A stretch of 64,000 bases of DNA from Halobellus rufus (GCF_000739575.1 NZ_BBJO01000002.1:124001-188000); one strand, 5' to 3'. Counted from the first letter of the stretch, positions 18,810-28,595 are shown. Program-made: numbers and translations. Notes: generated by a model from the letters alone, not told the origin.

Positions 18810-20285
18810 TCACTCCTCCAGCGACTCGAACGGCGACTCGTACGTCCACTCCGCGCCGTCGATACCGATTTCGAGCAGCGTCGTCGCGTCTTCGAGCGTC
18901 TCGAAGAGCCGACTGGCGATGACCTCCGTGACGATGTCGGTCAACTCCGCGGCGGAGTCGTCGTCGACGTCACCGAGGATCCCGAGCGGAATCTGCGCGC
19001 CCGCCATGTCGGCGTGCCCGCCGGCGCTTCCGATGGCGTCGAGCGCGTCCCGAAGCGTCTCACCGAGGTCGACGTCCGTCCCGCGCGCCCGTCCGGAGAC
19101 GTAGACGGTCCCGTCCTTGAAGCCGTAGACGACGGCGATTCGGACGCCCTCCATGTTCAGCAGTCGGTCGGCCGCCTGCGCGAGCGCGTCGCGGTCCGAA
19201 ATCGGGCCGACGTTCGATGCGAGGGCGTCGCCGCGGACGTCGCGGTTGCGGATCGCACGCGCGAGCGTCTCCACCACTGCAGGGCTCATACTCGGTGATT
19301 CGACCCGGTCGAGCAGGGAGAGGTCCGCGTGCGCCAACAGCCACGCGGCGGCCTCGAAGTCGACGGGGGAGACCTCCCGCGAGAAGTCGTTCGTGTCGAT
19401 CCGGATCCCGAAGAGCAGCGCCGTCGCCAGCGACTCCTCCGGATCGATCCCGGCTCGGCGGAGGTATTCGGCCAGCAACGTGCTCGTCGAGCCGACGTCG
19501 CGTCTGAGATCGACGAAGTGCGCCTCGACGGGCGCGCGCGGCGGGTGGTGGTCGACGACGATGTCGACGTCGGTATCTTCGGGGAGGCCGTCGTTGACCC
19601 CCGGCCGCGAGTGGTCGACGAGGGCGACGCCGCCGTACTCGGTAACGTCGCCCGCCTCGTCGAGTTCGGTCAGGTCCAACCCGAGGAGGTTCACCAACGC
19701 GCGGTTCTCCTGATGGGAGATGTCGCCGAAGTAACACGGGTCGGCGTCGATGCCGATGGCCTCGGCGATCCGCGACAGCGCCAGCGCACTCGCGATGGCG
19801 TCGGGGTCGGGGTTGTCGTGCATCACGACGGCCAATCGACCGTTGATCCGCCGAAGCGCCGTGTACAGCCGGTGCAGCCGGCTCGCGCCCAGCCCGATCG
19901 TCAGGTCCCGAAGCCGCCGGTGGATCGCCTCGACGGCGTCGACGGTCCGGTCGGCGACCGACTCGATCCGGTCTCGCAGCGCCTCGTCGGCCTCGAGGCC
20001 GACGTACGCGACCAGTTCCGCGTCCGGATACGCCGATCTGGCGGCCTCCGCTGCGGCCGCGTTCGTCGGACCGTCGTCGCTCCCGACGAACACCAGATCC
20101 GCCTCCGGCGGGTACGCCTCCACGTCGTCCGGCGCGGACTGCGTAACGGTGACGCCGGAGAGACCCGATCCGAGCGCGTCCCGATCGCATTCGCCGACGA
20201 CCGTCAGCTCACCCGGCCACTCGGCGAGTCGATCGATGGTCCCGCGGACGGGCGACCCGCAGCCGAGGACCAGCCGCCGTTGCAT
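18810..20285 (-). CDS. DHH/DHHA1 family phosphoesterase with N-terminal nucleotide-binding-like domain
   Basis: A 491-residue protein. The N-terminus (MQRRLVLGCGSPVRGTIDRL) resembles a TrkA-N/RCK Rossmann domain. The catalytic DHH domain has DNPDPDAIASALAL, ALVDHSRPG, VDHHPPRAP and LLFGIRIDTNDF, which supply the Mn-binding Asp and His residues. The DHHA1 domain ends with SAGGHADMAGAQIP. Relatives include nanoRNases, RecJ-like nucleases and c-di-AMP phosphodiesterases; which applies is not decidable here. The ATG at 20285 is chosen because sequence upstream is arginine-rich. Confidence 0.83.
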   Translation of the reverse strand: MQRRLVLGCGSPVRGTIDRLAEWPGELTVVGECDRDALGSGLSGVTVTQSAPDDVEAYPPEADLVFVGSDDGPTNAAAAEAARSAYPDAELVAYVGLEADEALRDRIESVADRTVDAVEAIHRRLRDLTIGLGASRLHRLYTALRRINGRLAVVMHDNPDPDAIASALALSRIAEAIGIDADPCYFGDISHQENRALVNLLGLDLTELDEAGDVTEYGGVALVDHSRPGVNDGLPEDTDVDIVVDHHPPRAPVEAHFVDLRRDVGSTSTLLAEYLRRAGIDPEESLATALLFGIRIDTNDFSREVSPVDFEAAAWLLAHADLSLLDRVESPSMSPAVVETLARAIRNRDVRGDALASNVGPISDRDALAQAADRLLNMEGVRIAVVYGFKDGTVYVSGRARGTDVDLGETLRDALDAIGSAGGHADMAGAQIPLGILGDVDDDSAAELTDIVTEVIASRLFETLEDATTLLEIGIDGAEWTYESPFESLEE

Positions 20286-20392
20286 AGGCCGGTATCCGTG
20301 TTCACGCCATTTCACTTCGTCGGGTCGCGCGTGCGTTCGGTGGTCGTTACGAACGCGTGTCCGAACCGTCACTCGGGAGTCCGATCGCAGTA

Positions 20393-20719
20393 TCAGTCTC
20401 GCTCGTCGTCGCCGGATGGCAGGCGATCGACGGCCTTCTGCCACCGCTCTTTGGCCGCCTGACCGGGATCGCCGAACGGATCGTACGTGATGTCCTCGGC
20501 GGTTTGCGGATACGTACCGTCCTCCCTGCCGGTCTGTTTTCGCCACAGGCCGACGACCGTTGCGATCACCAACGACCCGAACGCGACCCCCAAGAGGGCG
20601 CTTGCGGCGCTATCGAACGGGAACGCGACGTAGAGCAGGGCCAACAGGAGCGCAGCCGCTTGCGCCGCGTAGAGGAGGCTGCCGAGGGAGTCGCTCGAGA
20701 TATCGAGCGTTCGACCCAT
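20393..20719 (-). CDS. Small two-helix membrane protein
   Basis: A 108-residue protein with two hydrophobic segments (about 14-34, LLYAAQAAALLLALLYVAF, and about 37-59) and a soluble C-terminal tail with DPFGDPGQAAKERWQKAVDR. Function unknown. It is divergent from the small gene at 20801. Confidence 0.58.
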   Translation of the reverse strand: MGRTLDISSDSLGSLLYAAQAAALLLALLYVAFPFDSAASALLGVAFGSLVIATVVGLWRKQTGREDGTYPQTAEDITYDPFGDPGQAAKERWQKAVDRLPSGDDERD

Positions 20720-20800
20720 CGTTCTCCGGAATCATCCGCCCACGCCCACATAATAGTTTCAGTCCGCATACTTATCGGCGACCAGCACCTTCGAACGACT

Positions 20801-21010
20801 ATGATCCGCAGTCTCTGGGACGTGTTCCTCGCCCGCATCGGAAACGCGGACGACGGCGACGATGCCGACGAGGGTCGTCGATTCGTCCCGTCGCCTCTGG
20901 ACCTGTCGGTTCGAGTCGGCCACGGCGGACGGGACGACGAGGTCGTTCGCGAACTCTCGAAAATCGACGAGCGCGCACGCGAGTTGGAAGACAGCCAGCG
21001 CGACCAGTGA
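20801..21010 (+). CDS. Small acidic hypothetical protein
   Basis: A 69-residue protein, MIRSLWDVFLARIGNADDGD, with an amphipathic start and a charged C-terminal helix. A TATA-like CTTATCGG at 20771-20778 lies about 26 bases before the ATG, supporting expression. No family is recognised. Confidence 0.5.
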   Translation: MIRSLWDVFLARIGNADDGDDADEGRRFVPSPLDLSVRVGHGGRDDEVVRELSKIDERARELEDSQRDQ

Positions 21011-21055
21011 GGTGGTGGAACCCAGCGGCGGTGCCGCCGATCGCTCTCCCGTTCG

Positions 21056-22309
21056 CTACACCGCGAGGAGAACGAGACCGCTCACGACGACGACGCCCAA
21101 GATGACGGAGACGAGCCGCCCGAGTCGGTAGGTCCCCAGGAACCACGCCAGGGCGGCCTTGAGGAAGGTGTTCGCGACGGCCGCGATGACGATGCCCGTC
21201 GTCGCGACCTCCGTCGAGATCGTCCCCTCGGCGGCGAGCCGACTCAACGTGATCGTCATCGCGTCCACGTCGGCAAGACCGGAGAGAAACGCCGTGGCGT
21301 ACACTCCCGACGTGCCCAACAACTCGTGTGCGTACTCGGAGACGAAGAGCACGACCGCGAACACCCCGCCGAAGAGGAGCGCCGGTCGGAGGCGAAACGG
21401 ATTCTTCAACTCGCCGGGTTCGACGGTCTCGTCGGTCGCCGTCCGCCAGTACAGCGCCCCGGCGGCGACCGTCCCGACGGCGGTCATCACTCCCAGCGGG
21501 ACGGCGACGCTCGGCAACAGGCTCGGATTGACGACGGCGACTTCGATGAGCGCCCGGGGGAACATCACGATGGATGCCGTGACGACCGCGAACCCGCAGA
21601 CGTGATACAGCGACTCGTTCTGGACCGTCTTCTCCGCCATCGAGACCGTCGTCGCCGTCGAGGAGACGAACCCGCCGATGATCCCGGTCACCGCAATACT
21701 CCGCGTGGGCCCGAGGAACTGCCCGAGCACGTACGCGACGAACCCGAGCCCGGTGACGAAGACGACCATCAGCCAGATGAATCGCGGATTGAGCCCGTAG
21801 AGCACGTCGAGCGACCGGTCTGGAAGCGCCGGGAGGACGACGAGGACGACGAGGATGAACTTCACCGAGGCGGTTCGCTCGGCCTCGTCGATCTGATCGG
21901 CGAACTCGTGAACCGGATCTTTGACCGAGAGCAGCACCGTGACGAGACCGCCGACGACGATCGCCGCGGTCGCGCCGGTGTCAGAGTGCACCGCCGTCGC
22001 CCCCAGTATCACGGTGAGGAGCGCGGCGGTAAGCGTCGTCAGGCCGATGTCCCGTTCGTACCAGATCTTTCCGGCGTAGGCGACGGTCAGCGGGACGACC
22101 AGGACACCGATCGCGAGCGGCAGCGCCGACGGGAAGAACACCTGCACGAGCCCCCCGTAGAGCGCGAACAGCGGGAAGGTACGGCTCCCAGCGAACGTCC
22201 CGCCGGATTCGCTCTGCTCTCGTTCCAACCCGATAAGCGCGCCGAGTGCAACGCCCACGGAGAGGTGCAGGAGGATCTCGACGAGCGGATCGGTCACGGG
22301 ATCGACCAT
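21056..22309 (-). CDS. MgtC/SapB family membrane protein with DUF4010 domain
   Basis: A 417-residue integral membrane protein with about twelve hydrophobic segments. The N-terminal MgtC/SapB part includes GALIGLEREQSE (about 22-33) and SRTFPLFALYGG; the C-terminal half is the DUF4010 region, ending with FLSGLADVDAMTITLSRLA. MgtC proteins are linked to Mg2+ stress and membrane regulation, but the role of the DUF4010 fusion is unknown. Confidence 0.82.
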   Translation of the reverse strand: MVDPVTDPLVEILLHLSVGVALGALIGLEREQSESGGTFAGSRTFPLFALYGGLVQVFFPSALPLAIGVLVVPLTVAYAGKIWYERDIGLTTLTAALLTVILGATAVHSDTGATAAIVVGGLVTVLLSVKDPVHEFADQIDEAERTASVKFILVVLVVLPALPDRSLDVLYGLNPRFIWLMVVFVTGLGFVAYVLGQFLGPTRSIAVTGIIGGFVSSTATTVSMAEKTVQNESLYHVCGFAVVTASIVMFPRALIEVAVVNPSLLPSVAVPLGVMTAVGTVAAGALYWRTATDETVEPGELKNPFRLRPALLFGGVFAVVLFVSEYAHELLGTSGVYATAFLSGLADVDAMTITLSRLAAEGTISTEVATTGIVIAAVANTFLKAALAWFLGTYRLGRLVSVILGVVVVSGLVLLAV

Positions 22310-22430
22310 CGGTGAGTGATTCGAGCAGGCGCGACGTCAAACTACGGGACGGACCGTCGATGATCTCGGCCCTCGATTCACCGTCGAGTCAATCTCGCCG
22401 ACGAGCGGCCGCGGGCCGCGAGGTCGGCGG

Positions 22431-22508
22431 CACTTTTCCTCTCGATTTTGTACGATGGGCTCCCGCAGCGAACGAAGTGAGCGGGGAAAATCCACCGCTA
22501 GAAAAGTG
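22431..22508 (-). terminator. Nested inverted repeat downstream of nuoN, possible terminator
   Basis: Three nested arms occur in the gap after the complex I operon: outer CACTTTTC (22431-22438) with GAAAAGTG (22501-22508), middle GATTTT (22444-22449) with AAAATC (22487-22492), and inner CCCGC (22462-22466) with GCGGG (22481-22485). The loop holds AGCGAACGAAGTGA. It may end the operon or be a short REP-like element. Confidence 0.4.
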
Positions 22509-22513
22509 GGGTG

Positions 22514-24027
22514 CTAGAACAGCGCCGCAGCGACCGACTGGGCGGTCTCGATGACCGGACCAAAGCCGGGCAGGAGCAGCAGCGTGCCGAGTCCCGCGAA
22601 CAGGACCGCGGCGTAGAGGCCGACGGGCCGGCTCTCGATCTCGAAGTCGCCCGCGGGCGACTCGATCCACATCGCCTTGACGACGCGGCTGTAGTAGAAC
22701 AGCGACAGCGCGCTGTTGATCGCGCCGACGGCGGCGAGCCACCAGAACCCGGCCTCGATGGCCGAGAAGAACAGGGCGTACTTCGAGAGGAAGCCGCCGA
22801 ACGGCGGCAGGCCCGCGAGGCTGAACATGAACACCGTCATCGCCACCGCGGCGATCGGCGCGACCGACGCGAGGCCGTTGTAGTCCTCGAACGTCCGGCC
22901 GACGCCCCAGTGTTCGACCATCGCGATGAACAGGAACGCGCCGGTGTTCATGAAGCCGTAGACGAGCAGGTGCGCCATCGACGCCCCGAGGACGTCCCCG
23001 TTGGGGCCGCCCGCGGTCAACGCCGCGAGACCGATCAGCGCGTAGCCCGCGTGCCCGATCGAGGAGTACGCGAGCATCCGCTTGACGTTCTCCTGGGTCG
23101 CCGCGGCGAAGTTACCGAGCGTCATCGTGACGACGGCCAGCACCTGGAAGGCGAGCACCCAGTCGACGCCCGCCGGGATCGCCCCGAGCGGGAAGGCCTC
23201 GACGAAGACGCGGAAGCCGACGGCGAACCCGGCGGCCTTCGAGGCCGACGAGAGGAACGCCGAGATCGGTGCGGGCGCGCCCTCGTACGCGTCGGCGCCC
23301 AGAAGTGGAACGGCACGGAGGCGGTCTTGTAGGCGACCCCGCCGGCGATCATCAGCACGCCGACGCCGAGGACGCCGACCATTTCGGTCCCCTCGCCCAG
23401 CGCGCTGGCGACGTCACCGAGGATCAGCGATCCGGTGGTGGCGTACACGAGGCTGATGCCGAAGAGCATCACGCCCGAGGAGACCGAGCCGATGAGGAAG
23501 TACTTCAGCCCCGACTCGACGCTGCCGCGGTTCCGCTTGAGGAACGCGACCAAGGCGTACGACGGCAGCGAGGCGAGTTCGAGGCTGATGAAGACGGTCG
23601 CCAGCGAGTTCGCCATCGACATCAGCGTCATCCCGGTCGCCGCGAACAGCACCAGCGAGTAGAACTCCGCGCGGTACTCCTGATCGGCGAGGTAGTCGTA
23701 GGCGGCCACGGAGACCATCGCGGTGACGACGGTGAAGATGAGCGTGAAGAACAGGCTCATCCCGTCGACGACCATCGTGTCGCCGTACAGCGAGATCGCT
23801 CCGCCGGTGTGCTCCTGTCCGGTGCCGGCGACCAGGAACCACGCCGCGACGCCGAAGGCCAGCAGCGATCCGGCCGCGGAAGTGACGGCCAACAGCGCGT
23901 TGGACGTCTCCTCCGGATAGAGCGTGTCGATCCCGAGCAGCACGAGACCGGTCACCCCGAGCAGGATCGCCGGCAGCATCGCGGTCCACGCGGCGACGGG
24001 TTCGGCCTGCAGTGCGACGTCGAACAT
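22514..24027 (-). CDS. nuoN: Complex I subunit N, apparent 1-base deletion near 23293
   Basis: Proton-pumping antiporter-like subunit, last gene of the operon. The N-terminal frame (MFDVALQAEPVAAWTAMLPA) reaches VPFHFWAP and is lost. The other frame continues AYEGAPAPISAFLSSASKAA and runs to the stop. Restoring one base in the GTCGGC at 23291-23296 yields WAPDAYEGAPAP and a protein of about 505 residues, the normal size. The ATG at 24027 overlaps the nuoM stop by one base; a GTG three bases earlier is an alternative start. An intact gene is expected in the organism. Confidence 0.88.
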
Positions 24028-25553
24028 CACAGCCCACCTCCCGAGAGGATCGGGTTAACGGCGTCTTGGATCATCCCGAAGAACAGGTCGGGCGCGACGC
24101 CGAGCACGATCGTCAGCAGCAGCAGGACTGCCAGCGGCGCGACGTCGTGGAACGGCGCGTTCGTGACCTCGTACTCGCCGTCGAAGCTGAACGGCCCGAA
24201 GAGGGTCCGCTGCATCGCGAAGAGCAGGTAGCCCGCGACGATGACGATGCCGAACATCGCTGCCGCCGTGAACACCGGCATCCCGCTGTGGACGGTCGAC
24301 TCGAACGAGCCCTTGAAGATGAAGAACTCGCCCGCGAAGCCGGCCATAAGCGGCAGTCCCATGTAGCCGAACGCGCCGGCGACGAAGATGCCCGCGGTGA
24401 GGGGCATCCGATCCGCGATACCGGACATGTCGCCGACCATCCGGGTGTGCGTCGTGTTGTAGATGACGCCGACCGCCATGAACATCAGCCCCGAGATGAG
24501 GCCGTGGGCGATCATCTGGAACGTCGCGCCGCCGACCCCGTAGGTCGTGTACGCGACGAGTCCGAGGATGACATAGCCCATCGACGAGACGGAAGAGTAC
24601 GCGACGATGCGCTTGAGATCCTCCTGTGCGAGCGCCAGCATCGCGCCGTAGATGACGCTGATGACGGCGATGCCCGCGATCGGGACCACGAGCGCGGTCG
24701 CGACGTCGGGCATCATCGTGAAATTGAACCGAAGCAGCGCGTACGTCCCCATCTTCAGAAGGACGCCCGCCAGCATCACCGACACCGGCGTCGGCGCTTC
24801 GACGTGAGCGTCCGGCAGCCACGTGTGCAGCGGCGCGACCGGCACCTTCACCGCGAAGCCGAGGAACGTCGCCACGAAGGCGACGGTCTTCAGCGTCGCG
24901 GCGTCGAGGCCGGCGAAGCCGCCGAGTTCGCCCGCCCGTAGGGCCTGGGCGATCTCGGGAAGCCGCAGCGACGACACCGAGTCGCCGAGGCCGAACACTA
25001 AGGCGATGAAGCCGATGAACATCACGAGCGACGCGATGTTCGTGTACACGAAGAACTTGATCGCCGCGTAGCGGCGGTTCGGACCGCCCCAGACGCCGAT
25101 GAGGAAGTACATCGGGACGAGGACGGCCTCCCAGAAGACGAACCACGCGAAGAAGTCGAGCGCGGTGAACACGCCGATGAGGTTCGCCTCCATGAAGAGC
25201 ATCAGCCCGTAGAACTGCGACTGTCGCTCCGCGATCGGCGTCCACGCGCTGACGATCGCCAGCGTCGTGAGGATCGTCGTGAGAACGACGAGCGGGAGGC
25301 TGATGCCGTCGACGCCGACGAACCAGTGCAGATCGAGGCCGCCGAGCGTCAGCCAGACGACGTCCGTCTCGAACGCGATCGAGCCGCCCAGCAGGGCGTT
25401 CCCGCTCGCGTCGTACTGTGCCCACATCCAGAGGCTCCCGAGGATCGGGAGCGCGCTGAGTGCCGCCGCGAGTCGACCGGCGTACTCGTCGGGAGCGACG
25501 AACACGACCAGCGCGGCGAGGAACGTGACCGCAATGAGCGCTTCAATTATCAT
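24027..25553 (-). CDS. nuoM: Complex I subunit M
   Basis: A 508-residue antiporter-like proton-pumping subunit with about 14 membrane segments. The conserved glutamate helix is FFAWFVFWEAVLVPMYFLIG (about 113-132), and VAPLHTWLPDAHVEAPTP contains the signature of the fold. The ATG at 25553 overlaps the nuoL stop as ATGA. Two upstream in-frame codons (GTG, GTT) are a less likely start. Confidence 0.94.
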   Translation of the reverse strand: MIIEALIAVTFLAALVVFVAPDEYAGRLAAALSALPILGSLWMWAQYDASGNALLGGSIAFETDVVWLTLGGLDLHWFVGVDGISLPLVVLTTILTTLAIVSAWTPIAERQSQFYGLMLFMEANLIGVFTALDFFAWFVFWEAVLVPMYFLIGVWGGPNRRYAAIKFFVYTNIASLVMFIGFIALVFGLGDSVSSLRLPEIAQALRAGELGGFAGLDAATLKTVAFVATFLGFAVKVPVAPLHTWLPDAHVEAPTPVSVMLAGVLLKMGTYALLRFNFTMMPDVATALVVPIAGIAVISVIYGAMLALAQEDLKRIVAYSSVSSMGYVILGLVAYTTYGVGGATFQMIAHGLISGLMFMAVGVIYNTTHTRMVGDMSGIADRMPLTAGIFVAGAFGYMGLPLMAGFAGEFFIFKGSFESTVHSGMPVFTAAAMFGIVIVAGYLLFAMQRTLFGPFSFDGEYEVTNAPFHDVAPLAVLLLLTIVLGVAPDLFFGMIQDAVNPILSGGGL

Positions 25554-27568
25554 ACGAACCACCCTCCGAGAATCCCGAAGGCGAGAAGCAACGCCGTCAG
25601 CCCGAGCGTCAGAAGCGCCGCGTAGTTACTGACGACGCCCGTCTGGATCCGGCGGACGCGACCGCCGGCGAACAGGCTGACGCCGGAGACGCCGTTGACG
25701 ACGCCGTCGACGACGCCGCCGTCGAACTTGTTGGCGGCGCGCGCGACGGGCCGAGTGACGCCGTTGGCCAGCCAGACCTGGTACTCGTCCTGGTAGTAGT
25801 TGTTGTACAGCAGGCCCTTGATGCGACCGAGGCGGTCGGTGTGTCGGACCGGCTCGGGGACGTTGTACAGCAGGTACGCGAGCCCGGAGCCCGCGAGCGC
25901 GAGGCCGAGCGAGAGCGCGGCCCCGACCGCGACCGTCGTCGCCTCGGATCCGATGTACGACGAACTGTACGGAATGAGATCCGCGTAGTGGTGCGCGGTC
26001 AGCCCCTCGAAGCTACCGTCGAGCCACTGGTGGAGGAAGTCGATTCCTCCGATCCCGAAGAGCTTCTCGATCGGCACCATGTTGACGACGCCGGCGACGG
26101 TCGCGAGGACGCCGAGGACCACGAGCGGTCCCTTGACGTTCCAGCGCACGCCGTGCGGATCGCGTGCGGTCTGTGACCGTGGGTTGCCGTGGAACGTCAG
26201 GAAGACCATCCGGAAGGTGTAGAACCCGGTGAAGAAGACGGCGAGCAGCCCCATCGCGTACGCGCCGAGGAGCAGCGGGCTTCCGCCGAGGCCGTGGATG
26301 AGCGTCTCGTACAGCACCTCGTCCTTCGACCAGAAGCCGGCGAAGGGGAAGATGCCCGCGAGCGCGAGCGACCCCGCGAGGAACGTGTAGTAGGTGACGG
26401 GCATCTTGTCCTTCAGCCCGCCCATGTCCCACATGTTCTCGTTGTGGTGCATCGCGATGATGACCGACCCCGCACCGAGGAACAGCAGCGCCTTGAAGAA
26501 GGCGTGCGTCATCAGGTGGAAGGTCGCGGCGACGTAGCCGCCGCCGCCGAGGCCGAGCATCATATAGCCGTACTGCGAGATCGTCGAGTACGCGAGCACC
26601 TGCTTGATCTCTCGCTTGACGACGCCCATCGTCGCCGCGAACAGCGCGGTGAAACCGCCGATGAACGCGATGATCGCGAGCGCGGTCGGTGAGAGCGCGT
26701 AGAAGCCGTACATCCGCGCGACGAGGTACACCCCGGCGGCGACCATCGTCGCGGCGTGGATGAGCGCCGAGACCGGCGTCGGGCCCTCCATCGCGTCGGG
26801 CAGCCACGTGTGAAGCGGGAACTGCGCGGACTTGCCGATCACGCCGCCCAGCACGAGCAGGCCGACGATCGTGAACCACGTCTGCGGGTCGAGCCCGAAC
26901 GTGGTCACGCTCGCCTCACCGTTGAGTGCGGCCTCCGCGAGGGCGGGGAACGATCCTTCGCCCGCGAACGCCGCCGTGCCGAACGTCGCGAAGACGGCGA
27001 CGACGCCGACGAGGAAGAAGTAGTCCCCGAAGCGGGTGACGAGGAACGCCTTCTTCGCGGCGCTCGGCGGCCCCGGCTCCCGGAAGTGGAAGCCGATGAG
27101 CAGGTACGAGCAGAGCCCGACCAGCTCGAAGAACATGAACGCCATCAGCAGGTTGTCAGCGACGACGAAACCGAGCATCGACGCCGTGAACAGGCCGAGG
27201 CCGGCGTAGTACCGCGGGAGGCCGGTCTCACCCTCGTCGTTCATGTAGCCGAGACTGAAGACGTGGACGAGGAAGGCGATGAGCGTCACGATGAGAAGCA
27301 TCATCGCCGACAGCGGATCGATCAGGACGCCGAACGTCAGATCGACCGCGTCGAGGCCCTCCGCCCACGTGTAGATGGTCGCGTCGTACGTCTGTCCCCC
27401 GGCCACGGTGAGCACCGTCGCGACCGACAGGATCAGCGATCCCGCCGTCGCGGCGATGCCCGCGTAGGCCCCGCCCTTCGGCAGGCGATCGCCCACCGAG
27501 AGCGCGACGAGGAACGAGACGAACGGCAACAACACGATCGCGGGTGCGAAGTCGAGTATTCCTGCCAT
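25550..27568 (-). CDS. nuoL: Complex I subunit L
   Basis: A 672-residue antiporter-like proton-pumping subunit, the longest membrane subunit and bearer of the C-terminal lateral helix. LHTWLPDAMEGPTPVSALIH (about 253-272) is the diagnostic segment. It follows nuoK with a one-base gap between stop and start region and overlaps nuoM by four bases. Confidence 0.94.
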   Translation of the reverse strand: MAGILDFAPAIVLLPFVSFLVALSVGDRLPKGGAYAGIAATAGSLILSVATVLTVAGGQTYDATIYTWAEGLDAVDLTFGVLIDPLSAMMLLIVTLIAFLVHVFSLGYMNDEGETGLPRYYAGLGLFTASMLGFVVADNLLMAFMFFELVGLCSYLLIGFHFREPGPPSAAKKAFLVTRFGDYFFLVGVVAVFATFGTAAFAGEGSFPALAEAALNGEASVTTFGLDPQTWFTIVGLLVLGGVIGKSAQFPLHTWLPDAMEGPTPVSALIHAATMVAAGVYLVARMYGFYALSPTALAIIAFIGGFTALFAATMGVVKREIKQVLAYSTISQYGYMMLGLGGGGYVAATFHLMTHAFFKALLFLGAGSVIIAMHHNENMWDMGGLKDKMPVTYYTFLAGSLALAGIFPFAGFWSKDEVLYETLIHGLGGSPLLLGAYAMGLLAVFFTGFYTFRMVFLTFHGNPRSQTARDPHGVRWNVKGPLVVLGVLATVAGVVNMVPIEKLFGIGGIDFLHQWLDGSFEGLTAHHYADLIPYSSSYIGSEATTVAVGAALSLGLALAGSGLAYLLYNVPEPVRHTDRLGRIKGLLYNNYYQDEYQVWLANGVTRPVARAANKFDGGVVDGVVNGVSGVSLFAGGRVRRIQTGVVSNYAALLTLGLTALLLAFGILGGWFV

Positions 27569-27569
27569 C

Positions 27570-27872
27570 TTACCACCTCATCGTCGTCGCGTCGGTGACG
27601 TCGACGCCGTCGAAGTTGCGGTACAGTACGAGGATGATCCCGATCCCGATCGCGACCTCGGCGGCGGCGAGCGCCATCGTGAACAGCGCGAAGGTCTGTC
27701 CCGTGACGTTCCCCCAGACCTGGGAGAACGCGACGAGGTTGACGTTCGCGGCGTTCAGAAGCAGCTCGACCGACATCAGGAACAGCAGCGCGTTGCGCCG
27801 CGTCAGGATGCCGAACAGCCCGATGCAGAACACCGCGGCGGAGAGAAGCAGGTAGTACTCCGGCGGAACCAT
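27570..27872 (-). CDS. nuoK: Complex I subunit K
   Basis: A 100-residue, three-helix membrane subunit, [20 protein letters not shown], with the conserved glutamate in [18 protein letters not shown] (about 32-49) and a second in [13 protein letters not shown]. The ATG at 27872 overlaps the preceding stop as TGATG. Confidence 0.93.
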   Translation of the reverse strand: MVPPEYYLLLSAAVFCIGLFGILTRRNALLFLMSVELLLNAANVNLVAFSQVWGNVTGQTFALFTMALAAAEVAIGIGIILVLYRNFDGVDVTDATTMRW

Positions 27873-28225
27873 CACTCCTCACCTCCGAAGAGCTGTTCTT
27901 TGAGCGCGCGACCGCCGTCGGCGACGAGGTGCCGACCGCCGCCGTCCTCGCGACGAGCGAGGTGGACCGCGCCGTCGAGCGCGACGTCGAGCGTGATCGC
28001 GATGACGATGAACGCGACGAGGAAGCTCTCGCCGGCGACGTCGCCGAGATCGAGGTTGAACATCGCGTAACCGATGCTGGCCGTGATGTTCGCACCCTCT
28101 GCGAACCCCTGCGGTTCCGGCATCGACGACGAGAGGATCGCGGCGGCCATCACGACGAACAGCGCTGCCGCGGCCAGGCCGGGAACGAGATGCGAACCCA
28201 GCTTCAGTTCGGGTTTCGTGGTCAT
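27872..28225 (-). CDS. nuoJ2: Complex I subunit J, second part (J2)
   Basis: A 117-residue protein with one or two membrane helices ([20 protein letters not shown], then [20 protein letters not shown]) and a charged C-terminal tail. It corresponds to the C-terminal half of bacterial NuoJ, which haloarchaea encode as two proteins. ATGA overlap with J1 upstream and TGATG overlap with nuoK downstream. Confidence 0.82.
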   Translation of the reverse strand: MTTKPELKLGSHLVPGLAAAALFVVMAAAILSSSMPEPQGFAEGANITASIGYAMFNLDLGDVAGESFLVAFIVIAITLDVALDGAVHLARREDGGGRHLVADGGRALKEQLFGGEE

Positions 28226-28482
28226 GTGTTACTCACCTCCGGTTGTGTACGCGTCAGCATCACGGCGAACGTGATGAGGATGAGAACCCCGCCGACGTAG
28301 ACGAGGATCTGCATTGCGGCGAGAAACTCCGCCTGCAACATCACGTAGTGCACCGCGACGCTCAAGAGCGCGCCCCCGAGCAGGAGTGCGGAGTGCCAGA
28401 CGTCCCGCACGAGGACGACGCCCAGGCTGCAGCCCACGGTCACGAGGGCGAACAGCGCGAACGCGATGGTCTCATAAACCAT
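28222..28482 (-). CDS. nuoJ1: Complex I subunit J, first part (J1)
   Basis: An 86-residue membrane protein corresponding to the N-terminal three helices of NuoJ: MVYETIAFALFALVTVGCSL, WHSALLLGGALLSVAVHYVM and the conserved AAMQILVYVGGVLILITFAV. It overlaps J2 by ATGA. The gap of 113 bases from nuoI holds a strong hairpin. Confidence 0.9.
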   Translation of the reverse strand: MVYETIAFALFALVTVGCSLGVVLVRDVWHSALLLGGALLSVAVHYVMLQAEFLAAMQILVYVGGVLILITFAVMLTRTQPEVSNT

Positions 28483-28522
28483 TGTGTGTGTCTCCTTGAG
28501 GTATCCCTTTGAAGATTTCGAG

Positions 28523-28559
28523 AAGTCCGCGCCCGGGCTCCTCCCGGGCGAACGGACTT
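28523..28559 (-). other. Strong hairpin inside the nuo operon, between nuoI and nuoJ1
   Basis: AAGTCCG (28523-28529) pairs with CGGACTT (28553-28559), and CGCCCGGG (28530-28537) with CCCGGGCG (28543-28550). That is 15 pairs with a 5-base loop and a 2-base bulge. In the operon RNA the loop reads AGGAG. No U-run follows, so it is more likely an RNA processing, stability or attenuation element than a plain terminator. Confidence 0.6.
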
Positions 28560-28595
28560 TGATCGGCGGACTGTCCCGCGTGGCGTGGACTCACC

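Noticed and set aside
22461..22490. AGCGAACGAAGTGAGCG phrase as a haloarchaeal REP unit or CRISPR-like repeat
   Set aside because: Only one copy was noticed in the window; kept only as part of the nested inverted repeat.
22511..24941. Long plus-strand open frames opposite nuoN and nuoM
   Set aside because: Antisense shadows rich in R, E, H and D; the minus strand encodes clear complex I subunits.
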